A stretch of 24,063 nucleotides of DNA from a virus: IMG/VR virus record IMGVR_UViG_3300007074_000111, positions 1 to 24,063 of that record; one strand, written 5' to 3'. A program made the position numbers and the translations under genes. The notes under the pieces were generated by a model that ran no database searches, had not been told where the DNA came from, and worked only from the letters and a program-made list of their open reading frames with translations. Positions 1-7,237 of this stretch are shown one piece after another. Position 1 is the stretch's first letter. Each line of letters starts with the position of its first letter.

Positions 1-1
1 T

Positions 2-208
2 CATGAGGCTAGGGAAGCGTTTAACGCGGACTTCATCGTATGGGTAGACCGCATTAAGGAGAGCCGTTTTGAGGACACAAATAAGCTGTTTGTGCCCCCT
101 GAGAAGTTTAACGTGCGCATCAGCGGCCAGTTTAGCATGCAGTACTACGCTGAAGAAATAGCCCGAACGTTAAAGCCTGCCAAAAAAATTAACTTTAGGT
201 TAACGTAA
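2..208 (+). CDS. C-terminal end of a truncated gene (possibly a P-loop kinase-like protein)
   Basis: An open frame runs from the window edge to a TAA that directly abuts the ATG of the next gene. The 68 visible residues are highly charged. They contain a stretch resembling the C-terminal part of phage adenylylsulfate-kinase-like P-loop proteins (VWVDRI, then RFEDTNKLFVPP). The start and any Walker A motif lie outside the window, so the family call comes from recalled resemblance only. It precedes the virion genes on the same strand and probably belongs to the same transcript. Confidence 0.55.
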   Translation, partial: HEAREAFNADFIVWVDRIKESRFEDTNKLFVPPEKFNVRISGQFSMQYYAEEIARTLKPAKKINFRLT

Positions 209-694
209 ATGACTCAAGCTGTCACCCTTACACCATCGCCAAAAATGCAGTTTTTTACTGCTGCGGGCATTCCTTTAGTTGGCGGAAAACTTTATACCTA
301 CGCCAGCGGCACGGCTGTGCCATTGGTCACATACACCGACAGCACGGGCAACTTTGCTAACACAAACCCGGTAATCCTTGACTCACGCGGCGAAGCCGAA
401 GTTTGGGTAGGCCCGTCAAGATACACGTTTGTGCTGGAAGACGCAGATGACAACTTGATTTGGACTGTTGCAGGGGTGGGCACCATCCAAGGCAAGCAAA
501 ACCCTGTCACTGTTGCAGCATCTCTCCAAACCGTGTTTACGGTGCCTGAATATGGCCTTGGTGGTTATTTGTTAGTTATTGTTGACGGACTCGTAAAAGA
601 ATTTAACGTAGACTATACTGAAAGCAGCACGACAAGTATTACGTTTGCTACTGGCCTTACGGCTGGTCAACGTGTTATAACTCGGATGCTGTAA
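209..694 (+). CDS. Head-binding / tail-fibre-like virion protein
   Basis: The 161-residue product is probably a virion appendage protein. Residues 20-95 match a pattern common at the N-terminus of phage tail-fibre and tailspike-type proteins: an IPLVGGKLYTYASGT segment, a TYTDSTG turn, NPVILDSRGEAEVWVG and a YTFVLEDAD strand. Residues 100-161 are a second beta-rich block ending in AGQRVITRML, like a small fibre-shaft module. No receptor-binding or enzymatic domain follows, so it may be an adaptor or a short decoration. The ATG directly follows the TAA of the preceding gene, and the ribosome site (AGG about 12 nt upstream) is weak, which suggests translational coupling. The general class is fairly safe; the exact role is not. 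Confidence 0.75.
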   Translation: MTQAVTLTPSPKMQFFTAAGIPLVGGKLYTYASGTAVPLVTYTDSTGNFANTNPVILDSRGEAEVWVGPSRYTFVLEDADDNLIWTVAGVGTIQGKQNPVTVAASLQTVFTVPEYGLGGYLLVIVDGLVKEFNVDYTESSTTSITFATGLTAGQRVITRML

Positions 695-706
695 ACACAA
701 ACCGTA

Positions 707-738
707 TCGGTGAGGTTCACCGAGGAATCCAAGGATTC
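707..738 (+). promoter_or_regulatory. Tandem inverted repeats in the scaffold-gene leader
   Basis: Two inverted repeats sit side by side just before the scaffold ATG at 744. The first is TCGGTGA (707-713), loop GGT, TCACCGA (717-723). The second is GAATCC (725-730), AA, GGATTC (733-738). The likely Shine-Dalgarno AAGGA (731-735) lies in the loop and right arm of the second, so pairing could hide it. A translational control role is inference. Confidence 0.5.
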
Positions 739-743
739 ATTAC

Positions 744-1541
744 ATGACTGAAGAAGTCCAAAACCTAGCGGAAGTAGACTCCGTGCCAGCGCAGGATGTG
801 ACGGCCACACCTGATGTTGTTGAAAATTTGCCGGAAGTAACTGATGACCAGCCCGATTCTTCTGCGACAAAGACATTTACGCAAGAAGAACTTGACGCCG
901 CCATTGGTAAACGACTCGCAAGAGAACAACGTAAGTGGGAACGCGAACAAGTTTCTCGACAAGCGGAAACGCAAACTCGAAGTGCTGCTCCAGTAGATTT
1001 TCCGTTGATTAGTAGTTTTGAAAGCCCCGACGCCTATGCGGAAGCATTAGCAGTTCGTAAAGCTGAGGAAATGATAAATCAGCGTGATGCACAAAAGCAG
1101 CAAGCAAGCCTTGTTGAAGCATATGGTGAACTTGAGGAAAAAGCACGGGACAAGTATGACGATTTTGAAGACGTCGTTTACAACCCTAAGCTGCAAATCA
1201 CGAACACTATGGCTGAGTCAATTCAGTCATCTGATAACGGTCCTGACCTAGCCTATTGGCTTGGGTCTAACCCAAAGGAAGCTGAACGCATTTCCCGCTT
1301 GTCACCTCTCATGCAAGCAAAGGAGATTGGAAGAATTGAGGCACGAGTTGCTGATAATCCTCCAGTCAAAAAGACAACATCTGCGCCAACACCCATTAGT
1401 CCGGTGACTGCGCGGTCTTCAGGAAGTCCGAGCCATGATACAACTGATCCTAGATCAATTAAAACCATGTCTACATCGGATTGGATTGAGGCCGAACGCA
1501 ATCGCCAGATTCGCAAGGCTGAGGCGTCACGCTCTCGTTAA
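744..1541 (+). CDS. Capsid scaffolding protein
   Basis: The 265-residue product is the likely internal scaffold that directs coat-protein assembly into the procapsid and then leaves. Residues 1-42 are strongly acidic. Residues 45-69 carry the FTQEELDAAIGKRLAREQ signature followed by a charged helix, common in phage scaffold proteins. The middle is Glu/Gln/Lys-rich and probably coiled coil. The C-terminus (about 238-265) is a basic helix, as in the P22 scaffold, where such a helix binds coat. The length is close to that of P22 scaffold (303). It lies immediately upstream of the coat gene, with the two starts separated only by a short leader. An AAGGA ribosome site lies about 9 nt before the ATG, inside a small inverted repeat. 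Confidence 0.88.
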   Translation: MTEEVQNLAEVDSVPAQDVTATPDVVENLPEVTDDQPDSSATKTFTQEELDAAIGKRLAREQRKWEREQVSRQAETQTRSAAPVDFPLISSFESPDAYAEALAVRKAEEMINQRDAQKQQASLVEAYGELEEKARDKYDDFEDVVYNPKLQITNTMAESIQSSDNGPDLAYWLGSNPKEAERISRLSPLMQAKEIGRIEARVADNPPVKKTTSAPTPISPVTARSSGSPSHDTTDPRSIKTMSTSDWIEAERNRQIRKAEASRSR

Positions 1542-1556
1542 CTTTTAAGGACTCAC

Positions 1557-2765
1557 ATGGCTAATAGCATTCTCACCATTGACATGATTACCCGCAAATC
1601 GCTGGAAATTTTGGAAAATAATCTTGTAATAACGCGCAACGTAAACCGCCAGTACGACGACAGCTTTGCTGTTGAAGGTGCAAAAATCGGTTCTACTCTG
1701 CGTATCCGATTACCTGACCGCGCTTTAGTAACTGACGGTGCTGCTTTGGCAGTTCAAGATGATGCTGAACAATTCACCACATTGGCTGTTTCTAGCCAAA
1801 AACACATTGGTATTAACTTTACTTCTGCTGAACTAGCCCTGCAAATGGACGACTTTGCGGAGCGTGTGTTGAAGCCACGTCTCAGTCAGTTGGCCGCATC
1901 GGTTGACGCTGACGTTGCTAACGCATACCAGTCCATTGGTAACTCTGTGGGCACTCCCGGCACTACTCCTGCTACTTCATTGGTCTTGCTGCAAGCCCAG
2001 CAAAAGTTGAACGAGAGTGCTTCTGGAATGTCTCCACGTTACGCTACTGTAAATCCTGCTGCTAACGCTGGTTTGGTTGAAGGCTTGAAGGGTCTATTCA
2101 ATCCTACAACCACAATAAGTCAACAGTTTAAGAACGGCATGATGGGCACTGGCGTGTTGGGGTTTAATGAAATCAACATGTCTCAGTCCATTAAGCAGTT
2201 TGTAACTGGCACACGTACTGCAACTGGTGGCACATTGTCTGCTTCTGTAACTGCTGAAGGCGCTACAATCATCGCCATTACTGGTGCTGGCGCAGGTGGA
2301 ATTGTTAAAGTAGGTGACGTGTTTACCGTGGCTGATTGCTTTGCTGTCAACCCACAAACCCGTGAATCTACTGGGTCACTGTTCCAGTTTGTTGCTGCGG
2401 CTGCTACAACGTTAAGCGGCGGTGGTGCCGGTAACATTACTGTGGTGGCCATGTACTCTGCTAGTGAGGCTTTGGCTACCGTGGCTGCGCTACCTTTGAC
2501 TGGTAAAGCTGTTGTGTTTGTAGGTGCTGCATCTACAACATATGCTCAAAACCTGGTGTACCACAAAGACGCGATCACTTTTGCGACCGCTGACTTGTTG
2601 TTACCACAAGGCGTTGACATGGCCTCCCGTGCTGTTCACAACGGTATTAGCTTGCGTATCGTTCGCCAGTACGACATCAACAACGACCGTATGCCTTGTC
2701 GTATTGACGTGTTGTATGGCTACAGCGCAATCCGTCCTCAGATGGCTGTGCGTATGTGGGGCTAA
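1557..2765 (+). CDS. Major capsid protein, P22 coat-protein family
   Basis: The 402-residue product forms the icosahedral shell. The N-terminal part (MANSILTIDMITRKSLEIL, then NRQYDDSFAVEGAKIGSTLRIR and a KHIGINFTSAELAL block) is characteristic of the P22 gp5-type coat family. A Gly/Ala/Thr-rich middle (about 220-325) occupies the place of the P22 insertion domain. The C-terminus (VDMASRAVHNGISLRIVRQY, then IDVLYGYSAIRPQMAVRMWG) is also typical. The length is close to P22 coat (430). Its leader ends TTTTAAGGACTCACATGGCT, a good ribosome site shared in form with the next two genes. It follows the scaffold gene at 15 nt. Confidence 0.95.
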   Translation: MANSILTIDMITRKSLEILENNLVITRNVNRQYDDSFAVEGAKIGSTLRIRLPDRALVTDGAALAVQDDAEQFTTLAVSSQKHIGINFTSAELALQMDDFAERVLKPRLSQLAASVDADVANAYQSIGNSVGTPGTTPATSLVLLQAQQKLNESASGMSPRYATVNPAANAGLVEGLKGLFNPTTTISQQFKNGMMGTGVLGFNEINMSQSIKQFVTGTRTATGGTLSASVTAEGATIIAITGAGAGGIVKVGDVFTVADCFAVNPQTRESTGSLFQFVAAAATTLSGGGAGNITVVAMYSASEALATVAALPLTGKAVVFVGAASTTYAQNLVYHKDAITFATADLLLPQGVDMASRAVHNGISLRIVRQYDINNDRMPCRIDVLYGYSAIRPQMAVRMWG

Positions 2766-2772
2766 CTTGGCT

Positions 2773-2786
2773 GGGGCTTCGGCCCT
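2773..2786 (+). other. Short GC hairpin with UUCG tetraloop after the coat gene
   Basis: A 5-bp stem (GGGGC / GCCCT, with one G-U pair) closes a TTCG tetraloop eight bases after the coat stop codon. A T-rich stretch (TTTTATTTTT) follows about 10-15 nt later. The tetraloop is a stabilising RNA form. The T tract is too far away for a canonical terminator, so it may be an mRNA 3'-end protector, processing signal or weak terminator. Confidence 0.4.
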
Positions 2787-2819
2787 TGTCATTGCATTTT
2801 ATTTTTAAAGGAATTTACC

Positions 2820-3074
2820 ATGGCTACAATACCTAACGGCGGTGCCGCTTACCAAGTTTCAGACGGCAACACTGCCTCTGCTGTTTTACTTGGCACAGAT
2901 ACTGTCACATCATCAACTGGTGCTGGTCTATACTTTTTAACTGAAGCTGTTACAGCTAACACTACAACAACATCGGCTCCTGCTGGTTCTATTGGTGTAA
3001 CAACCAACGCTACCGGCAACGACTCAATGTTTATGTCTGATGGCAGCAAATGGCAATTTGCCGTAGTTGCTTAA
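2820..3074 (+). CDS. Small hypothetical virion-associated protein (possible head decoration)
   Basis: The 84-residue product is rich in Thr, Ala, Gly and Ser, with few charged residues and a likely all-beta composition. I do not recognise a named family. It lies immediately after the coat gene with a strong ribosome site (TTTAAAGGAATTTACC before the ATG), and a strong stem-loop follows it. Position, expression signals and composition fit a head decoration or minor capsid protein, but this is inferred from context only. Confidence 0.75.
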   Translation: MATIPNGGAAYQVSDGNTASAVLLGTDTVTSSTGAGLYFLTEAVTANTTTTSAPAGSIGVTTNATGNDSMFMSDGSKWQFAVVA

Positions 3075-3084
3075 TTGACTGAGT

Positions 3085-3111
3085 AAGTAGGAGGGGTTGC
3101 CCCTCCTACTT
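3085..3111 (+). terminator. Strong stem-loop, probable terminator or attenuator of the capsid genes
   Basis: A perfect 12-bp stem (AAGTAGGAGGGG at 3085-3096, CCCCTCCTACTT at 3100-3111) encloses a TTG loop, ten bases after a stop codon. Only three T residues end the right arm, so termination may be partial. That would lower expression of the tail genes relative to coat. Confidence 0.7.
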
Positions 3112-3123
3112 TAAAGGAATCAC

Positions 3124-3336
3124 ATGGCTGTAATTTATTTAAATCACCCCACTCATGGTGCTAAAGTTGCCACAATGGAACTTGAGGCCGTGGCTGATGA
3201 AAAAAATGGCTGGACGCGTTATAATCCAGACACGCCTTCGGACTCCGAAAGTGCGGCCCCTGCGAACGCATTGGGAACCAAGCGCAAATACACCCGCCGA
3301 ACCGAAACTGTCGAGGGTGAAACTGAAGGAGTCTGA
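3124..3336 (+). CDS. Small hypothetical protein with basic patch
   Basis: The 70-residue product has a beta-like N-terminus (MAVIYLNHPTHGAKVATME), an acidic middle and a basic KRKYTRR patch near residue 54, then an acidic tail. Short proteins of this kind often lie between the coat gene and the head-completion genes of podoviruses. I recognise no defined function. The ribosome site TTTAAAGGAATCACATGGCT closely copies those of the two genes upstream, which supports expression. It ends 2 nt before the next gene. Confidence 0.7.
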   Translation: MAVIYLNHPTHGAKVATMELEAVADEKNGWTRYNPDTPSDSESAAPANALGTKRKYTRRTETVEGETEGV

Positions 3337-3338
3337 CA

Positions 3339-4055
3339 ATGGCAACGTACACCGCTGGCAATCAAATTAACCGTGCATTGCGATTGCTGGGCGTACTTGC
3401 AGAAGGTGAAACACCCTCAGCAGATATGTCAAATGACGCTTTAATGGCGCTCAACCAAATGATCGACTCGTGGAACACCGAGCGGTTATCAGTTTTTAGC
3501 ACAAAGGATCAAGTATTCACATGGCCTGCTGGTGAGATTACCCGAACCCTTGGGCCTACTGGCGATTTCGTAGGAATACGGCCTGTGCTAGTTGATGACG
3601 CGACGTATTTTATTGTACCTGGCACTGGTGTGTCGTATGGTATTAGCCTCATCAATGACCAGCAGTACAACGCTATTGCGCTTAAAACCTCCACTTCGAC
3701 CGTTCCGCAATTGTGTTTTGTGAACATGGAGTACCCTAACATTTCGATGTCGGTTTACCCAAAGCCAACGCAGGACTTGGAATGGCACATTGTGTCTGTT
3801 GCACCGTTAACCGAGGCTGCGACTTTGGCAACAGTGATGGCGTTTCCGACAGGCTATCTTCGCGCGTTCACGTATAGTTTGGCTATGGAAATTGCGCCAG
3901 AGTTTGGCGTTGAACCAAGTTTTCAAGTGTCGCGTATCGCCATGACAAGCAAGCGAAACATAAACCGCATTAACAACGACAACGACATTATGTCAATGCC
4001 TACTGACGTTGTGTCCAATCGCCGTGGGTTTAACATTTACATTGGCAATTACTAA
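3339..4055 (+). CDS. Head-to-tail adaptor, P22 tail accessory factor gp4-like
   Basis: The 238-residue product is probably the adaptor that binds under the portal and helps seal packaged DNA. The N-terminal helix pair (QINRALRLLGVLAEGETPSA, then DALMALNQMIDSWNTERL) is the typical opening of the gp4-like adaptor family. The middle is beta-rich and the C-terminus (SKRNINRINNDNDIMSMP) carries the conserved tail. It is longer than P22 gp4 (166) but similar to many relatives in environmental podoviruses. A GGAG lies before the ATG. Its TAA shares one base with the ATG of the gp10-like gene (TAATG), indicating coupled translation. Confidence 0.85.
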   Translation: MATYTAGNQINRALRLLGVLAEGETPSADMSNDALMALNQMIDSWNTERLSVFSTKDQVFTWPAGEITRTLGPTGDFVGIRPVLVDDATYFIVPGTGVSYGISLINDQQYNAIALKTSTSTVPQLCFVNMEYPNISMSVYPKPTQDLEWHIVSVAPLTEAATLATVMAFPTGYLRAFTYSLAMEIAPEFGVEPSFQVSRIAMTSKRNINRINNDNDIMSMPTDVVSNRRGFNIYIGNY

Positions 4056-5710
4056 TGAAGACGCCAATCCTTGGGTCGTCCTATGTAGCGCGTAGTGTTA
4101 ACGCTGCTGACGCCCGAATGGTTAACCTTTTTCCGGAAGTTGTCCTTGAGGGGGGTAAAGAACCGGGATTTTTAAACCGCGCTCCCGGATTGCGCCTTGT
4201 CGCAAACATGGGGGATGGTCCTATTCGCGGCATGTGGCAATTCAACGGGTTTGGATATGTTGCGTCGGGTGAGGTGTTGTACCGTGTTGATAGTTTATGG
4301 AACGTGTTTCCAATTGGTACTATTTCTGGGTCATCTGGTCCAGTCAGCATGTCTGATAACGGCACACAACTGTTTGTGGCGTGCAACGGCCCCAGTTTCA
4401 TCTACAACAGTTTAACTTTAGAGTTTAAGCAAATTGACGATCCTGATTTCCCCGGTGCTGTTACCGTGGGTTATTTAGATGGTTACTTTGTATTTAACGA
4501 ACCCAACAGTCAACGCCTGTGGATCACTAGCCTGTTTGATGGTACATCCATAGACCCACTTGATTTTGCAAGCGCTGAGGGTTCCCCTGATGGGCTTGTG
4601 TCGGTTTTAATAGACCATCGAGAAGCGTGGTTGTTTGGTACCAACTCGGTTGAGGTTTGGTACAACTCAGGAGCAGCCGCTTTTCCGCTGACACCCGTTC
4701 AAGGTGCGTTCAACGAGGTGGGGTGTGTTGCATCTTTTTCAGTTGCCAAGTTAGATAACGGTATTTTTTGGCTAGGTGCGGATGCCCGTGGTAAGGGTAT
4801 TGTGTACCGCGCTAATGGCTACAGCGCACAGCGGATTTCAACTCACGCTGTTGAATGGCAGATTCAGCAATACGCTGACATGAGTGATGCAATTGCTTAC
4901 ACATACCAACAAGACGGCCACTCGTTTTACGTTCTAATTTTTCCTTCAGCAAACACCACATGGGTTTACGATGTGGCTACGTCACTGTGGCATGAGCGTG
5001 CTGCGTTTATCAACGGCTCGTTCACTCGTCATCGCTCAAACTGTCAAATGGCGTTTAACGGCGAAATTGCTGTGGGTGACCATGAACTAGGTAACATCTA
5101 CGTTTTTGATCTAGACGTGTATTCGGACAACGGCGATGTGCAAAAGTGGTTGCGGTCGTGGCGAGCGCTGCCTACCGGCGCAAACGATCTTAACCGTAGC
5201 GCGCACCATTCGTTGCAACTTGACGCAGAAACTGGTGCAATTGACTCAAGTGTACAAACGCCGGTTGTTATCCGAGATATTTCTGAACTTGACCAAAAAC
5301 TGCTTACCGAAAGCGATGACGTTTTGGCTTGGGAAGAACCCGACCCGGACAACAATGAAGTGCTGTTGACTGAAGCTGGCGACGATTTAGTTCAAGAAGA
5401 CGGCGGCAAAATCGTTCTTGTAACAAACACTAAAGTTGGTGGCGCGTTGCTTATTGAAAAAGGCTTGCCAGAAGCGTTTGCGATTGACCCGCAAGTTATG
5501 CTGCGTTGGTCTGACGACGGCGGTCACACTTGGAGCAACGAACACTGGCGGTCGATGGGTAAGACGGGCGCGTATGGCACCCGAGTTATTTGGCGCAGGC
5601 TGGGCATGACGCTAAAGTTGCGCGACCGTGTGTACGAAGTTTCAGGCACGGACAACGTAAAAATTGCAATCATGGGTGCTGAGTTAAAAGCGAGCGCCAC
5701 AAATGGCTGA
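4055..5710 (+). CDS. Packaged-DNA stabilisation protein, P22 gp10-like
   Basis: The 551-residue product is probably the second tail accessory factor, forming the hub below the gp4-like adaptor. The N-terminal KTPILGSSYVARSVNAADA and VNLFPEV signature, the APGLRL element and the repeated beta-propeller-like strands match the P22 gp10 family. The C-terminal block (about 465-551: VMLRWSDDGGHTWSNEHW, then GTRVIWRRLGM) is also typical. P22 gp10 has 472 residues. The excess includes an acidic insertion near 413-460 with two LLTE-containing copies (416-428 and 437-449). It overlaps the genes on both sides. Confidence 0.9.
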   Translation: MKTPILGSSYVARSVNAADARMVNLFPEVVLEGGKEPGFLNRAPGLRLVANMGDGPIRGMWQFNGFGYVASGEVLYRVDSLWNVFPIGTISGSSGPVSMSDNGTQLFVACNGPSFIYNSLTLEFKQIDDPDFPGAVTVGYLDGYFVFNEPNSQRLWITSLFDGTSIDPLDFASAEGSPDGLVSVLIDHREAWLFGTNSVEVWYNSGAAAFPLTPVQGAFNEVGCVASFSVAKLDNGIFWLGADARGKGIVYRANGYSAQRISTHAVEWQIQQYADMSDAIAYTYQQDGHSFYVLIFPSANTTWVYDVATSLWHERAAFINGSFTRHRSNCQMAFNGEIAVGDHELGNIYVFDLDVYSDNGDVQKWLRSWRALPTGANDLNRSAHHSLQLDAETGAIDSSVQTPVVIRDISELDQKLLTESDDVLAWEEPDPDNNEVLLTEAGDDLVQEDGGKIVLVTNTKVGGALLIEKGLPEAFAIDPQVMLRWSDDGGHTWSNEHWRSMGKTGAYGTRVIWRRLGMTLKLRDRVYEVSGTDNVKIAIMGAELKASATNG

Positions 5711-6407
5711 CCAAAACATAACCAAAATTCCGGCACCCCGAGTACCGGTTTTAGACCAACGGACGGGTTTGATTTCGCGGGAGTGGTTTCGTTTTTTTAA
5801 CAATATTTACGTCATTACGGGCGGCGAAACTCAGGGTGTTATTCAGATTGATAGCGGCGGCACCGGCGCGTCTACGGCTGCGCAAGCACGCGCCAACTTA
5901 GGCGCGGGTACGGGTAACGGCAGCGTAACCGAAGTACAAGGTACAGGAAACGTTAACGGTATTACGTTAACAGGCAACGTTACAACGGCTGGTTCTTTAA
6001 CGCTAGGCGGGACGCTATCTGATGTTGATCTCGCCACTCAAACCACGGGCAATCTTGACGTTTCCACCCGAGTGTCAGGCGTATTGCCAACTGCCAACGG
6101 CGGCACAGGTGTCGCAGCGGTGACAATTGAGACAAAAACCGCCGATTTCACTATCGCCGACACTGAACGGTGGTTGATTAACGACAAGACCGGATCGTCT
6201 TGCGTGGTCACACTACCCGACGCTACGCTGTGGGGTGGTCGCCAGTTGAGTTTTAAAAACCTGCAAGCGCAGACTGTCGTGTCAGATTCAAGCAATGTTG
6301 CACCTATTGGCAGCGCCACACTTGGTACTGCGATTCTCCCTGCAACTGTAGGCGCGTGGGCAACATTGGTGTCAGATGGTACAGACTGGGTGGTGATGGC
6401 ATCATGA
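5703..6407 (+). CDS. Tail-fibre-like structural protein
   Basis: The 234-residue product is probably a short fibre or fibre-attachment protein. Residues 10-40 (PAPRVPVLDQRTGLISREWF, then RFFNN) are a frequent N-terminal motif of phage proteins near the tail hub. Residues 51-67 (SGGTGASTAAQARANLG) and a second NGGTG near 133 are classic fibre-shaft elements. The C-terminal part (about 140-234) is beta-rich and ends in a capping module (GAWATLVSDGTDWVVMAS). It starts inside the end of the gp10-like gene (8-nt overlap) and ends in an ATGA overlap with the next gene. It carries no recognisable receptor-binding domain, so host range may depend on another protein. Confidence 0.8.
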   Translation: MADQNITKIPAPRVPVLDQRTGLISREWFRFFNNIYVITGGETQGVIQIDSGGTGASTAAQARANLGAGTGNGSVTEVQGTGNVNGITLTGNVTTAGSLTLGGTLSDVDLATQTTGNLDVSTRVSGVLPTANGGTGVAAVTIETKTADFTIADTERWLINDKTGSSCVVTLPDATLWGGRQLSFKNLQAQTVVSDSSNVAPIGSATLGTAILPATVGAWATLVSDGTDWVVMAS

Positions 6408-7237
6408 TTACAGTGACTTACGGTAAAGGGTTTGGGCTGTCAACGGCTGATAAAGTTAACGCGTTGCAAAATGAATTGCTAAAAATGCCACAAGCTGACA
6501 TTATTACGACGCACACGTTTCTTCCTAGCGTCTATGAGCGATCAATTACTATTCCAGCATGGACTGTGCTGACTGGTGCGGAGCATAAAACACCGTATAA
6601 GGTGCGTTTGGAAAAAGGCACAATTGCAGTAAATACCGACAATGGTGTTAAGGTGTTGACCGCACCTTGTGAGTTTGACGCAAGTGCTGGTGTACAGCGT
6701 GCGGGTCGAGTGTTTGACGAGTCTGTTGTGTGGGTTGATGTTTACGACAACCCTGACAACTGTACCGACTTGTCTGTCCTAGAAGACCGACTTTACGTTG
6801 TACCAAGTTGTGGCTTGGCTGCCAGCCGAACCAGCAGCCAGGCTGCAAAAATTGACTACGGGTTGTTTTTACATCAATTGGGTACAACAGACACAGAGTT
6901 GTCAAAAGTTGTTAAAATTGAGTCAGATTTAATTGACATGCCTGCTGAATGGGCAGTTGAAATGCGCCAGTCGGACATACACGGTATTGGTTTGTTTGCT
7001 ACTAAAGAGTTTGATGCGGGTGATGTTGTTTGCCCCGGAAGGCTTAATGGCAAGCGTACACCGGGTGGAAGATTTATAAATCATTCCCAGAACAATAACA
7101 TTTACCCTAACCTGGTGGGAGATGACATTTTTGCAATTGCTGCGTGTAAAATCAACACGGGCGATGAATTGTTAGTGGACTACAGAGCGTCAATGAGAGT
7201 CAATTTTGGCATCACGATGCAAGGGGAACTATTATGA
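6404..7237 (+). CDS. Cupin-like plus SET-domain fusion protein (putative lysine methyltransferase)
   Basis: The start at 6404 makes an ATGA overlap with the fibre gene; a longer version from 6356 has no support. Residues 36-130 resemble phage cupin-like domains (SITIPAWTVLTGAEHK, a GTIAV strand, an APCEF turn, a VVWVDVYD strand). Residues 185-262 form a compact SET domain with GIGLFAT (194-200), RFINHSQNNN (223-232) and GDELLVDY (253-260). These hold the N-H-S cofactor motif and the usual catalytic Tyr (Y260). SET proteins transfer methyl groups from S-adenosylmethionine to lysine. SET-I and post-SET cysteines are absent. The gene ends in an ATGA overlap with the ejection-protein gene, so the product may act on, or be part of, the virion. 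Substrate unknown. Confidence 0.8.
   Translation: MITVTYGKGFGLSTADKVNALQNELLKMPQADIITTHTFLPSVYERSITIPAWTVLTGAEHKTPYKVRLEKGTIAVNTDNGVKVLTAPCEFDASAGVQRAGRVFDESVVWVDVYDNPDNCTDLSVLEDRLYVVPSCGLAASRTSSQAAKIDYGLFLHQLGTTDTELSKVVKIESDLIDMPAEWAVEMRQSDIHGIGLFATKEFDAGDVVCPGRLNGKRTPGGRFINHSQNNNIYPNLVGDDIFAIAACKINTGDELLVDYRASMRVNFGITMQGELL

Noticed and set aside
2524-2808. 94-codon plus-strand frame with many Cys and Thr across the end of the coat gene
   Set aside because: It is an out-of-frame reading of the coat gene, with skewed composition and no ribosome site.
6356-6403. Upstream extension of the cupin-SET gene to an ATG at 6356
   Set aside because: It would overlap the fibre gene by 52 nt and adds residues without family support; the ATGA start at 6404 fits this genome's pattern.
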